Origin: Saprolegnia diclina VS20
Taxonomy: Eukaryota; Oomycota; Saprolegniomycetes; Saprolegniales; Saprolegniaceae
NCBI RefSeq assembly: GCF_000281045.1
Contig: NW_008246076.1
Span: 153,286-217,285 of the forward strand
DNA length: 64,000 nucleotides
Direction: 5' to 3'
The notes beneath the pieces were generated by a model. The model saw nothing but the letters and a program-made list of their open reading frames with translations, ran no database searches and had not been told where the DNA came from. The number at the start of each line of letters is the position of its first letter. The first letter of the stretch is position 1. Both the position numbers and the translations under genes were made by a program. Positions 52,925 through 62,843 of the stretch are shown here, one piece after another.

Positions 52925-54164
52925 ATGCTGCGTGCAAAGCCATTCCTTGTCAGCCTCGGGTGCCTCGCGCTTCTCGTGATCATTTTCAACACGCTCTCGG
53001 TCGTGCACTTGGTCCAATTCGAGCGCACACTGCGCCAGGGGGACACGCCCCCCCGCTACACCCCGCGCAAGCTTCATGTTGTGACGCTCGCCGACGACCC
53101 CCGCCCCGAGATCTGCCTCGTGGCAGCTGCCGTGCACGCGACGGGCCATCAACTGCAGGTGCTGGCGTGGAATCACTCGACGAATTTCTTTGACAACACG
53201 TCGTGCGGCGCCCAGTGCGGCGCCAACACGGCCAACGACTTTCGCATTGGCCAGCAAAAGAAGACCCACTGGCTGCACCACTACGTCGCGTCACACCCAG
53301 ACTTGCACGACGACGACCTTCTTTTATATACGGACGCCTATGACGTGGTCGTACAAATGCCAATGGACGTGCTCACGCAGCGCTTCTTGCGCCAAACAAA
53401 AGGGCAGCGCGGCATCCTCTTCAACGCCGAGCCTACGTGTGGCGACTCGTTCACGCTCGGCGGTGACTATGGCGACCACCTGCGCGCCGCATCCTTTGAT
53501 GTTCGGCTCAACACCTCGTCGCCGACGCGGTCTGTGCGCGGGTTGGACATGTGTGACGAGATCCGCGCCCGGTCCATCGCCACCAGTGTACGTCCTTTTT
53601 CTGAGATTTGAAACGCTCGACTGATACATTGATATGATCTAGTTTGGCACAGGACCCAACTTGTTTCTTGGCTCGGGGGGTATTCTCGGTGACGTGCGAA
53701 GCGTCCGCGCGTACCTCCGCCGCGTCAAGCAAGTGCACAAGATGCAGCAAGACGCCTATGACGCAGGGACGAGTCCGTTCTTCTTTTACGGCGACCAGAT
53801 TTCGTTCCAGCTTGCGTACGTGCAGTTTCCCGAGCTCAACGCGCAGGTCGACCGCGACGGCGACATCTTCTTTGTCGTCTCGTCGAGCGTCGCGCACGGG
53901 ACGTTCGAGCACCTCACGCCCCACAGCGGGTGCGCGCCGTCGTACTTTGTCAATGGCAGCGCCAGTATTCTGACTTGGAGTGGGTCGGCGCCGATTTTTT
54001 TCCATTTTCCCGGCGGCTTCAAGTTTATGTACGAGTCGTGCGCGCGTGCTGTCACGACGCACTTGGTGCAAACCGCCAAGCAGCCACCGATCATGTACGA
54101 CGTCGACCGTCAACGGCCCATTGCCATCGCATCATTTTGCCCTGAATATGCACGTAGTAACTAG
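52925..54164 (+). CDS. PLOD/procollagen-type glycosyltransferase, type II membrane protein
   Basis: Two exons: 52925-53587 and 53643-54164 (55-nt intron), 394 aa. A single anchor (FLVSLGCLALLVIIFNTLSVVHLV) near the N-terminus indicates a Golgi/ER type II protein. KLHVVTLADDPRPEICLVAAAVHATGHQLQVLAW is the first strand region of the PLOD-type GT fold. DDDLLLYTDAYDVVVQMP carries the D-x-x-D metal/UDP-sugar site, ILFNAEPTC follows, and FLGSGGILGDVRSVRAYL...YGDQISFQLAY is the late N-S-G-G-x-I-G...D-D-Q region with G-D-Q here. The family includes the glucosyl-/galactosyltransferase domains of lysyl hydroxylases and COLGALT proteins, which glycosylate hydroxylysine. No hydroxylase domain is attached. 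The sugar and acceptor in this organism are unknown. Confidence 0.82.
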
Positions 54165-54947
54165 ACTCAACAAGACAAGGTTAGACATTTTTTATCGACG
54201 AGCACAACGCCCGACCCGACGACTCTACGCGCCTTCGCTGCACCCTTTTTGGAGAGACATAGGAAGCCAGGAGATAGCTGTAATACGCTAAACACATAGT
54301 AGGGCTGGTCTGGCACGTTATTTACATGATTTACATCCATGAAGTGGGGTAAACGAATATAGGACCAAAAAGGAGGCAAAGTATTGTGCAATGTTTCTAT
54401 GGCAACGTGATAGTCGTCGTCAAAATGAGCTCACGTTGTTGAAAGGAATAGCCATCGACAGCCACTCGTCACACCATATGACAAACGCGGGGCATGCGTG
54501 CACACAATGCTGACAATTTGCGGTGTATCTTTGGCTACCGTTGCTGCTCGGTCCTAGACGACTCCTGCGTTGTGGGCTGCAGGTCGCGACGGGTTTGCTG
54601 CCTCAACGACTGAAGAAGAGACAGCAACTGAAGAATGTTGACGGTGTGACGTTTTGCGCTGCTCGAAGTGCCCCGAGTTAACAGTTCCGACACTAACCTA
54701 ACCCCAGCTGTCGTTCACGTCAACAAGATCTGGTATTATAGATTTTGCACTGCGCTCAGAACAAATCTCAGAGCCCTGGCTCGACGCAATCGTAGCCAAG
54801 AGAAAGGCTGGGCTCTTTGCTCCTGTCAGGACTTTATGCATGTAAATACGGCATTGATCTGCGACTTTGACACCGGCGGCCGCACATTTTTCGAGTTTGT
54901 GATTGGAAATGGAATAAATGGTATAGTTGAATAGGATCTTATGGCGG
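54165..54947. other. Convergent intergenic region, no recognised gene
   Basis: Lies between the 3' ends of the glycosyltransferase and C2-domain genes. No domain-bearing frame, tRNA or repeat was seen. Confidence 0.45.
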
Positions 54948-56510
54948 TTAAAGCCACATGGACGCATCGTCGGCCGCCTTGTCGTCGTGCACCATGGCGC
55001 TCGTCGACTTGGAGCGGGGGCTCATGGCCGGTCGCGGCGCCTCGGTGATCGAGAGGGACCGCGTAAAGATCTTGAGCCGCTCCATCTCTTGCGCCTGGAG
55101 CTCTTCGCGCACGAGCTGGTCCTGCATCATCTTCTGCGTCGCGGCCAGCGTCGCCTTGTGCAGGGCAATCTCATCGCGGAGCCGAAGCACCTCGTCTTCG
55201 TCGGCTTCCTTCATCTGGTGGGCGAGCGCATGCGTCTGTTGCTGCTTGGCGAGCTCCTCCTTGAGCGACTCGATCTCGTCTTCGAGCTTGGACGCATACG
55301 CGTCCTGCGTCACGGGCTTGAACTTGTGAAATTTCTCAATCTTTGGCAGCATGAGCAACCCGTGGAGCTCGTTGACTAGCGCCCGACGCGTCGAGTCGTG
55401 CTCTATACAGGAAGTAACGAATAAGAAAGCAATCTCGAGGCGAGGAAGGGTACCCGTCTCGATGGACGGCTGGCGCGACGGCGACGGCGGTGGGCCGGCC
55501 TTGGGCGACGATGCTGCCGGTGGCAAACTCATTTGCCGGCCGAGCTTGTTCACCAGGACGCGGCTCGACGCTTGGAGCTGCGCGATTTCCAGCTGCATCT
55601 TTTGGATCGTGGCTTCCTTCTCTTCGTCGGCGGTGACCGGCTCGGGCTTCTCGACCGTGATGGTGAGCACGAGCTGCGAGTTGACGCGTTGCTTGCGAAA
55701 CTCGTCGGGTACCGAGAGCGAGAACGACCGGCGCTTGGCCTCGTTTTGCTGCTCGAATTGCGCGAGCGGGAGCACGGTCGTACCAATGAGGTCGTCGTCG
55801 CTCGCGCTGTCGTGGTCGTACACTTGCACGTCGAGCACTTTGGTAAACATGTCGCCTTGGGTCAAATGAAACTCGTAGCAGCAGTTGTCCCAGACCGGGT
55901 TGAGGTCTTTCGAGATGATGGGGCTCTTGTGTCGCTGCGACTCGACCGAGAAGATGACGTACGGGTCGCTCGTCGCCTTGCGAAGAAGCGCAAAGTCGGC
56001 GGCCGCCAAGTCCATCGCCTGGTGCAACTGGACCTTGAGGAGGCGGGGCACGAACGAGCCATCGACAATGTGCTCGCCAGGAATGACCTCGATCGAAAGG
56101 TACAGCTGGCTGTTGACCTTTTGCCGTTCAAACTCGGCGGGCACGTTCAAGTTGTACGAGCGCATCTTGGCGCTGCTGTCGAGGCCGTCAATCTGCTTGG
56201 CAAACTGCGCGAGCGGGATCGCGAGCGTCCCGATAATGTCGTCGGCTGAGAGATCGTCTTCGTCCATGACCTGGATGTCGAGCACCTTGGTGTACAAGTC
56301 GCCTTGGGTGATGTTAAAGTCGTACACGCAGCCTTCCCAGACTGGGTTGAGCTCGCGGAGGAGCACCGGCGTCTTGAAGCGCTGCCGGTCGATCGAGAGA
56401 ATCACATACGGGTCGCTCGTCGCCTTGCGCAGAAGCGCAAAGTCCGCGGCCGCCAAGTCCGTCGCCTTGTGTACATGGACGCGCAGCGTGCATGGGCGGT
56501 AGGTCGCCAT
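54948..56510 (-). CDS. Double C2-domain protein with a coiled-coil tail
   Basis: The start at 56510 is MATYRPCTLRVHVHKATDL. The two C2 domains are near-duplicates: residues ~5-125 (KATDLAAADFALLRKATSDPYVILSIDRQRFKTPVLLRELNPVWEGCVYDF) and ~160-280 (QAMDLAAADFALLRKATSDPYVIFSVESQRHKSPIISKDLNPVWDNCCYEF). Both have the S-D-P-Y-V Ca2+ loop and N-P-V-W. Loop 3 acids D-E-D-D and D-H-D-S are present, so Ca2+ and phospholipid binding is plausible. A disordered proline-rich linker and a ~130-residue coiled coil follow (KLEDEIESLKEELAKQQQTHALAHQMKEADEDEVLRLRDEIALHKATLA). A 51-nt GTACCC...TAG segment (55453-55403) is an intron without in-frame stop: 503 aa spliced, 520 aa retained. A membrane-trafficking or scaffold role is inferred. 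Confidence 0.85.
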   Translation of the reverse strand: MATYRPCTLRVHVHKATDLAAADFALLRKATSDPYVILSIDRQRFKTPVLLRELNPVWEGCVYDFNITQGDLYTKVLDIQVMDEDDLSADDIIGTLAIPLAQFAKQIDGLDSSAKMRSYNLNVPAEFERQKVNSQLYLSIEVIPGEHIVDGSFVPRLLKVQLHQAMDLAAADFALLRKATSDPYVIFSVESQRHKSPIISKDLNPVWDNCCYEFHLTQGDMFTKVLDVQVYDHDSASDDDLIGTTVLPLAQFEQQNEAKRRSFSLSVPDEFRKQRVNSQLVLTITVEKPEPVTADEEKEATIQKMQLEIAQLQASSRVLVNKLGRQMSLPPAASSPKAGPPPSPSRQPSIETGTLPRLEIAFLFVTSCIEHDSTRRALVNELHGLLMLPKIEKFHKFKPVTQDAYASKLEDEIESLKEELAKQQQTHALAHQMKEADEDEVLRLRDEIALHKATLAATQKMMQDQLVREELQAQEMERLKIFTRSLSITEAPRPAMSPRSKSTSAMVHDDKAADDASMWL

Positions 56511-57482
56511 GTTGCTTGTCGGCGGGTCCTGGAAATGACAAAGTGGCGGCTGCGACACAAAAATAGAAAAAGGCAGTGTATTAAAATACACTCATTATCT
56601 TGGTTTCAGTATACTTGATTGACTGGAGTGCCCCCGCTGGGCGACCCCTGTATCTAGAAACACGCCACCTCAGCCCCGCCAGCGAAAATGATCGGCGGCA
56701 TTGGCCTCGCGTTCGCCGTATCTATACGCCGTTCCGAGGTGAACAACAATACAGTCTGTATAGAGAGCCCACGATGGCCGCGATCAGATGCGAAATCAAG
56801 GGCGAGGCGCCCACCAACCTGCCGGAGGTTGGGTGGTTCTAGCCAATATCAACATTCCTCTCCCAGTCGGCGGCATGTTGCATTTCTCGTATCAGTCTCA
56901 CTGTCGAGGGTTGTCAGCACGTTGCCAGCCTGAGATTTCGTCGAAGCAGGTGGCCGACCCCCACCGCGAGAAGGTCCGAGTACCTTGAAGAAGGGTGCGT
57001 CGACATCTTTGCTATGCGTCCGAGATCCTTGAAGTGGATCCAAGCTCTTGCTTCTGGAAAGATCGCGTTCGGTTCAGCTCGCCACCGACAGCAAGCCGTG
57101 TCTTCACCATGTTTAGCGCGTGGGAGAAGGAATTTAACGCATGCAGAATGCAGAGCGACAACCGAGTACTGTTGCTTGGCTTGTGAGCCACGACCTCGCC
57201 ACCGCGTCCCATGCAACACGCAATACTGACTGAAACGATAATACATCTTCAAAATGAGACAGATATGAGAAATGGATTCAGGTGCAATACCGGTATGCAC
57301 GGCGCCAGAGTCGACCCCAAGCTACGAGGGCGTCCAGGCTCATGCACACAGTGTTCTGGGTCGCGATTCCATCGAGTCCTAGAAGCAGGAACGTTGGAGC
57401 TGTGGATTGAGTCCTTTTTCCGTACACAGAAAGTTACGGCATACAAAAGCATAGAGTGTGGATCTTTGCGAAGCGACGTGAG
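56511..57482. other. Divergent intergenic region, no recognised gene
   Basis: About 1 kb with both promoters of the flanking genes. The short frames present carry no domain. Confidence 0.4.
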
Positions 57483-60432
57483 ATGGCGTCGACCAAGTCG
57501 CGGACAGGCCGCAAGGTGCTCGACACCAAGACGGGCAAGATCGTGGAAGAGGTGAAGGAAGACTCGATCCGCCTCCGTGTCTTTGATCCAGAGAATACAA
57601 GTGTCGCCACCAACCCGTACCGCGGCATTACCCGTGCCAACCTCCGCTTGTGCGTCAATGACTCTTCACCGACATGTGACCAAATATATGTAGAAAGGTC
57701 GTCAACCGCCTCTTTCACTGCAATGCGTACTATGCGCGGGACCCATTTGGCAGTACGTGGACACAATGTCTATAGTAGTGTTCATACGGTGTCTAGTGGT
57801 GCTCTGGCCGCGCGAATGGCAGCTCAAAATGATGCCCGCGACGCCCACCGAGTCGTGGTGCTACGACATCGTCGAGAGCGACGAGCCGCTGCCGTTGGAC
57901 GAGGCAATGGATCCGCGCTACGAAGGATACACGGTGATTAAAGTGGCCAACGTCCCAAAAGAGGTGCAAGTTCGACAATGAATGACATGCATCCTCAATA
58001 TATGCTAGTGCACCGAGATGGACTTGCGACATTGGCTTCTCCACGGTCTCCTCATGGACTATGACCAAATCAACGACGCGAAATTCAAGCTCTCGGTGCT
58101 GGCGAAGAAGAAGGACCTCCTCCTCGACCGTCTCGAGACCGTCGGTACCATGGAAGTGGTAGGAAACATTTGTGTGTTATTTCTTATTTTTGAAAATGTA
58201 CAAAATGACAATCTGACAAATGGCAGAGCGGAAAGAAAGCCGAGCAGATTGACACGCGGCAGCAAGTCACGCGGGCCATCAATTCGCAACAAAAGACTTT
58301 GGACAACCAAATTCAAACCACGAAAGACTGCATCAAACGCTGGACGCGGCTCTTTCTGAGCGAACCGATCACGCTGAGCTACCTCAAGGACGGCGTAGGT
58401 AGCATACTTATCCCAGCTACACTCGACTCGTTCTAGACTGAGCACCGCTTTGTCGACGCGGCCAAAGAGAACGTACGACACTCGATCTTTGCGATCGTCG
58501 CGACTTTTTTGCGGATAGGACAAGGAAAAATACCACTGGTTTGCCGATTTTAGGAGTTTGCGCGGCCAAGATCTGGCGCTCATGGTGCGACTCTATGATT
58601 CAAAAAACAATATGACATGTTTCTTCTGTAGGCCATCAACAAACGTGACTGGGGTGACCTCCGCTTGGCCAAGACGCGGCCTGTACCGTCTGTCTCGTGC
58701 GAAGAATTCGACGACCCGTCGCTCGAAGTCAACATGCGCATGGTGCGCATCTCCCGCATCAAGCACGGTCCTGGCGGTATGTAAATGTATCAATATATCA
58801 TTTTTACCTAGTTGGTATAGATTACTATGTCACGGACGACCTGCCGACCGACGACGATTTCCACTTTAGCTCGATCGACGCCATGTACCGTGGCACTTGG
58901 GTCGACGGCACAAAGCATGACCCCAAGGCCATCGAGTACACCAACTATGGCGTCTACAAGGGCAGCTACGAGTACAACGTCCGACGCGGCTACGGTATCA
59001 TACTAAACGAAATTCATGTCGCAAAAGGACAGGGGTAGGGGTCATGGTCTATGGCCGCGGCGACGAGTATGCGGGCGACTTTGACGTCCCCCGGTCCAAG
59101 TACGAGCTACGACCCAAGCCCGAGCCGTACCCCAAGCCCGTGCTCCCAACACAATTCCAGATCGGTGTGCCCCACGGTACGGGGACCATCAAGTTTGCAG
59201 ACGGCGCCACGTACAACGCACACACATGTATGCTGCGTATTTGAGGCGAGTAGGTACGACGGCGAGATGGAGAATGGTCAGGTCACGGGCCGCGGGCGCT
59301 ACGTCTCTTCCGCCGGTGTGGTTGAAGAAGGCATCTTCCTCGAAGGGCTTTTACACGGCCCGGGGTACCGCAAGGAACCCAATGGGTATTTGGTCGCGTC
59401 ACGTAACCCGAGCCCTACCCTACCCCTAGCTTGTGCGAAGAAGGTGTGTTTGAGCACGGTGTATTGAACGGGCTTGGCACGCAGACCAACCAGTACAACG
59501 ACGTCTATCGCGGCTCGTTTCGAGACGGTGGGCCCCGGTGGACACTAAATTTGACTGAGGAAAGGGTGGACGCAGGCGCCAAGTGTGGCCGCGGCGTTCT
59601 TGAAGGCCACGACGGAAGTACATTGACAGCGTTTTGGTACAATGACCTGCCGTCGGGGCGTGGTGACCTCGCGTACAACCAGACGCTGCCCTCAGATCCA
59701 GAGGTACTTTGTTTCAACTTGCACACTTTGTCGTATACCAGATGTAGACGCACGTTCGGTTTCTCTACGAAGGGTCGTTTAGTCAAGGCAAGGTCAAGGG
59801 CCGACACCGGCACATCGACGTCGACCATGCAACGATCGGGCACATTCCGTTCACAACGTATGGCAAGAGCCCGGTGCATTTGGCCTACCCCATGGCATTG
59901 GGCAGTGCGCTCTACAAGCAGCAGTGGCGTCGACACAAGTCGTCATGTTTCGAGTACAAAAGGCTATATATACCTGTAGGAACCTCCGTCGGCGCGCCGA
60001 CCGCGAAGATACGTACAAGGACGACCAAGAGCGTGCGAATCTCAAGTTGGCCTTGGACGCTCTATGCTGTTCTCATGCATGTCGACGGTGATGTAGACTG
60101 TACTACGAGCTGCTCGACGACTTTTACGAAGCGTGGGCCGATCACATTCGAGCGCTGAGCCACCCGGACGCACCGATGACCGAAGAGCAGCTCTTGCGGC
60201 AGCGCCAAGAACGGGTATCGCATTGGAGTCATTGCACTGAAAATGATGTCTTGTGAACCATTGACAATAGCTGCGGATTGGCAAACCAAAAAAGACTCTG
60301 GCGCACTTTCCGTCGTATCTCCAGCGGGTGCCACTGCGATTCAAGGATGCCATTACGCTTGGGCTCTTGGCCCATGAAAATGCCGAGGAAGAGACGCGCA
60401 TGCGCCGACGCCTCGTCGTTGCATCCGAGTAG
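57483..60432 (+). CDS. MORN-repeat protein with many small exons
   Basis: Start at 57483 (MASTKSRTGRKVLDTKTGK), stop at 60430-60432. At least a dozen exons are separated by introns of about 40-60 nt. The N-terminal third reads NPYRGITRANLRLKVVNRLFHCNAYYARDPFGMVLWPREWQLKMMP, then a coiled coil (FKLSVLAKKKDLLLDRLETVG...TRQQVTRAINSQQKTLDNQIQTTKDC) and KEKYHWFADFRSLRGQDLALMAINKRDWGDLRLAK. MORN repeats follow: YRGTWVDGTKH, GVYKGSYEYNVRRGYGVMVYGRGDEYAGDF, GTGTIKFADGATYN, YDGEMENGQVTGRGRYVSSAGV, GRGVLEGHDGSTLTAFWYNDLPSGRGDL. The C-terminus is helical (LYYELLDDFYEAWADHIRALSHPDAPMTEEQLLRQRQE, then LRIGKPKKTLAHFPSYLQRVPLRFKDAITLGLL). MORN repeats bind lipid or assemble membrane-cytoskeleton contacts. 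Several exon edges after 59240 are approximate. Confidence 0.75.
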
Positions 60433-60850
60433 CCCCCAAGCTGCTGTTTAAGCTCAAGACGCAGACCATATATCAAAACCTTCTTGCTGCACCATCGCTC
60501 GAGACTTTGCCGAGAAGGACCACTGCCGACGCATGGTGTTGCGTCTTGAAGCTGGTGCTTTAGTTCTTTGATGGCTATGTAATCGGAATACGACATCTGG
60601 AAACCAAATCTGCTACCAAATCTGCTACCAAATGTGCTACCAAATCTGCTACCAAATCTGTAACCTGTTACCAAATCTGGATACGCCGCAACGTGAACGC
60701 AGGTTTGCGTGGTACTCCTACTCGCGGCTGGGTACTCCACCGCTTCGGTGAATGCTGCCACCAAGTCGATTGCCGAGTCGACAAGTGCGGTCTGCGCCAC
60801 GTAGACCATTTGAAGCGTGTGGAATTAGATAACGTTAGGAAAACAAAGTG
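60433..60850. other. Convergent spacer carrying a 12-nt minisatellite
   Basis: Separates the convergent ends of the MORN and SEN2 genes. A 768-nt minus-strand frame crosses it and the last MORN exons but is judged a shadow. Confidence 0.5.
60602..60680. repeat. 12-nt tandem repeat (TACCAAATCTGC units)
   Basis: About six copies of TACCAAATCTGC with single-base variants and one interrupted unit (TAACCTGTTACC). The period is a multiple of three, so the minus strand reads as a repeating R-F-G-S peptide, but no gene is supported there. Confidence 0.9.
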
Positions 60851-61582
60851 CTAGCGACGTTTGCGCTTCGGAATTGTTGTCGCCGGGCGCATTGCGTACG
60901 TCGTCGGCGTTGTCTCGGCCGACGCGAGCGCGGGCCAGTACCGAAACATGACCTCCGACAGCGCCAGCGTCACGACGGGTGTCGTAATGAGAAGCGCGTT
61001 CGTTGGTGCGCTGGATGGGTCGTGGAGCTGGCAGAGCAAAATGGTCTTCTTGACGTCTTCGCTGAGCCGTGTGAGCACCTAGAGAGAGGCGGCGTCCTAC
61101 CTCTGCTCACGTTGATAGCGATACCTGCATGCTCGGCCACGACAGCGGTTTGTTGGCCGGATCCAAGTACACGAGGTACTCGGAATGCACGTCGTCCGGC
61201 GACGCGCTGTAGAGCGCAAAGAGCGTCCCGTAGGCCAGGCCCGACTGCACAATCCATCCTTGCGACCGGTAGTGGTGGTACACGGCGTAGCGCGCCGGAA
61301 AGGCCGCATCACGCCTACGCATACGTATGAGCGCTCGTAAGGTCCATGGAGGGCTCGTCGTTCGTACGCGGCAAAGCTCGCGTAGGCAGTGGGCAGCGCC
61401 ATCGAGGCAAACGCGATGCGCCCGAGCGCTGCAAGGTACACGCTTTCTTCGAGCGAGAGCCATCGCGTGGCACCGTCAACGGCGCCGTATCGGCCAGCGG
61501 CCAGCCATGCGTCATGGTCTCCGTCGATGGCGACCGTCACGGCGCCCGCGCCGGCTTCGTACGTTGCTGTGGCCATGCCCAC
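60851..61582 (-). CDS. SEN2: tRNA-splicing endonuclease catalytic subunit SEN2-like
   Basis: Three exons: 61582-61368, 61314-61125, 61078-60851, giving 210 aa, with introns of 53 and 46 nt. The N-terminal part has WLSLEESVYLAALGRIAF (the E-A/S-x-Y-L motif before the nuclease domain). The nuclease domain follows: FPARYAVYHHYRSQGWIVQSGLAYGTLFALYSASPDDVHSEYLVYL. This is the Sen2/archaeal EndA signature, with the Y-x-x-Y-x-x-x-R-x-x-G-W-x-V-x-x-G-x-x-(F/Y)-G core and the catalytic His in V-H-S-E-Y. LTRLSEDVKKTILLCQL supplies the catalytic Lys. It is much shorter than yeast Sen2 (377 aa) because the long N-terminal half is absent. Sen2 cuts the 5' side of tRNA introns. It converges with the MORN gene and diverges from PUS3, with a tRNA gene between. 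Confidence 0.86.
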
Positions 61583-61844
61583 CGATCTTGGCTGCCAGTC
61601 CCGTTGGCGTTTAATTGGGTGTCACTCTGTGTGTTTAAAACACGCGTTTAAAACATTTAGATAACACCGTTCACCAGGTCGCGTCTCTCCTGCCGATGAC
61701 ACTGAAGCAGGATAACGATACCGTAGACCTACCGTGGCTCAGATGGCGTCTTTAATGACCCGTACGGGATAGATCCCTTGCTGTTGTTGCTTCCTACTTT
61801 TGTAAATGCCACTATATGCTTAAATTTCTGTGTGAAGAGAAGAC
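61583..61844. other. Short spacer before the tRNA gene
   Basis: Contains the SEN2 promoter side and the upstream flank of tRNA-Val. GTGTTTAAAACACGCGTTTAAAAC near 61632-61655 is a short TTTAAAAC duplication. Confidence 0.4.
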
Positions 61845-61917
61845 ATCAGCTTGGTGTAGTGGTTATCACGTCTCGTTTACACCGAGAAGGTCACCGGTTC
61901 AAACCCGGTAGTTGATA
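61845..61917 (+). tRNA. tRNA-Val (anticodon UAC)
   Basis: A full 73-nt cloverleaf. The acceptor stem ATCAGCT pairs with AGTTGAT (one G-T pair) and is followed by discriminator A. The D-arm contains GGTGTAGTGGTTATCAC, matching the pol III A box. The anticodon stem TCTCG/CGAGA encloses TTTACAC (anticodon TAC). The T-arm ACCGG/CCGGT encloses TTCAAAC (B box). No intron is present. A T-rich run (TTGTTTTGCATTTTT) follows as the pol III terminator. Confidence 0.96.
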
Positions 61918-61937
61918 TTGTTTTGCATTTTTGTTGG
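61918..61937 (+). terminator. Pol III terminator of tRNA-Val
   Basis: TTTT at about 61921 and TTTTT at about 61928 lie within 15 nt of the tRNA 3' end, the normal arrangement for pol III. Confidence 0.75.
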
Positions 61938-62000
61938 TGACAAGTATGGCGAAATTGGTTGTTGTTGAAGTGGGTCGTCTATTAAAATAGATACGTCAAT

Positions 62001-62457
62001 CTACGCTAAATAAAATTGTCGGACTTTCTTCGTTGTGTAGGCGCTGGTGATGATCTTGATCTCGGCCGGCGGAGGCAGGAGCGCGATCCGCGGGACAAGG
62101 TGCTGGCGCGGCCACTCGTGTTGACCGAGGAGCCGGAGAAGGCGACGTAGAGCCATCTGCCCTGGGTTTTGAACGAGGCTGTGGTGCAAGTGCATTTGAG
62201 CGACACGCGCCGCTTTGACGGCAATCGTCCATGGGCTGGGCAGTGGAAAGTCGGCAGTATGGCGAAATTGGTACCAGGGGCCATTCATCTCGAAGCACCT
62301 CACCCAAGCTCGAATAAGGTCCCTGCGTCTCGACAATTTTCAGTGATGCAAGAGAAATAAAAATTGCCCTTGGTTGATGGCAACCCGAGAGCTTGAGGGC
62401 CCTAGCGCGAACGCTCTCCTGGGGCGCGTCTTCGCCTTTGCACGCTCCTCGGCTCAT
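62001..62457 (-). CDS. Possible small gene of unknown function
   Basis: The minus strand has a coherent-looking frame at 62336-62001 (RDLIRAWVRCFEMNGPWYQFRHTADFPLPSPWTIAVKAARVAQMHLHHSLVQNPGQMALRRLLRLLG...KIITSAYTTKKVRQFYLA). It is possibly joined to an upstream piece at 62457-62340 by an intron that could not be placed. The amphipathic, leucine/arginine-rich composition is more gene-like than neighbouring shadows. No domain is recognised, and a chance frame is possible. Confidence 0.35.
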
Positions 62458-62843
62458 CGGCTCATCTGCTCGACGTCATGCAAGACTAGCACCTGAATAG
62501 TACTACACAATAACTAACCGACGTATAGTATACCGTTGCATTCTTGGATTTATCAACAAGGAGGACGCGACGATGACTATTCCCGGCTCATACTTGAGTA
62601 GAATTCCAGTTCTCGGTCTGACCTCGCCGACGCAAGGTCGCGGACGCCGCAAATATTTTTACTCGACCGACGACCGCGATCAAACTAAAGCTGTGTACAC
62701 ATCGACAAAGCAACCTGCGCGCTTTGTCTCTGCCAGCGGCTAAAGAGGCGTGCGTTTAGCCCATGCCATCGTTATCCGGATGACCAATGGTTGTCGCGCT
62801 TCAAGGTGCACGCACAACTGGACACTGGACGACGACGCAGAGC
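62458..62843. other. Upstream region of PUS3
   Basis: No gene seen. In-frame codons between 62787 and 62843 could extend PUS3 by 19 residues from an earlier Met, but they look less coding than what follows. Confidence 0.4.

Noticed and set aside
55533-56249. 238-codon plus-strand open frame
   Set aside because: Antisense to the double-C2 gene and without any recognisable domain.
60602-60680. Possible CRISPR-like array
   Set aside because: Direct tandem units without spacers in a eukaryotic genome; it is a minisatellite.
60042-60809. 255-codon minus-strand frame with R-F-G-S repeats
   Set aside because: Overlaps the final MORN exons. The repeats come from the 12-nt minisatellite, and no flanking domain or promoter supports a gene.
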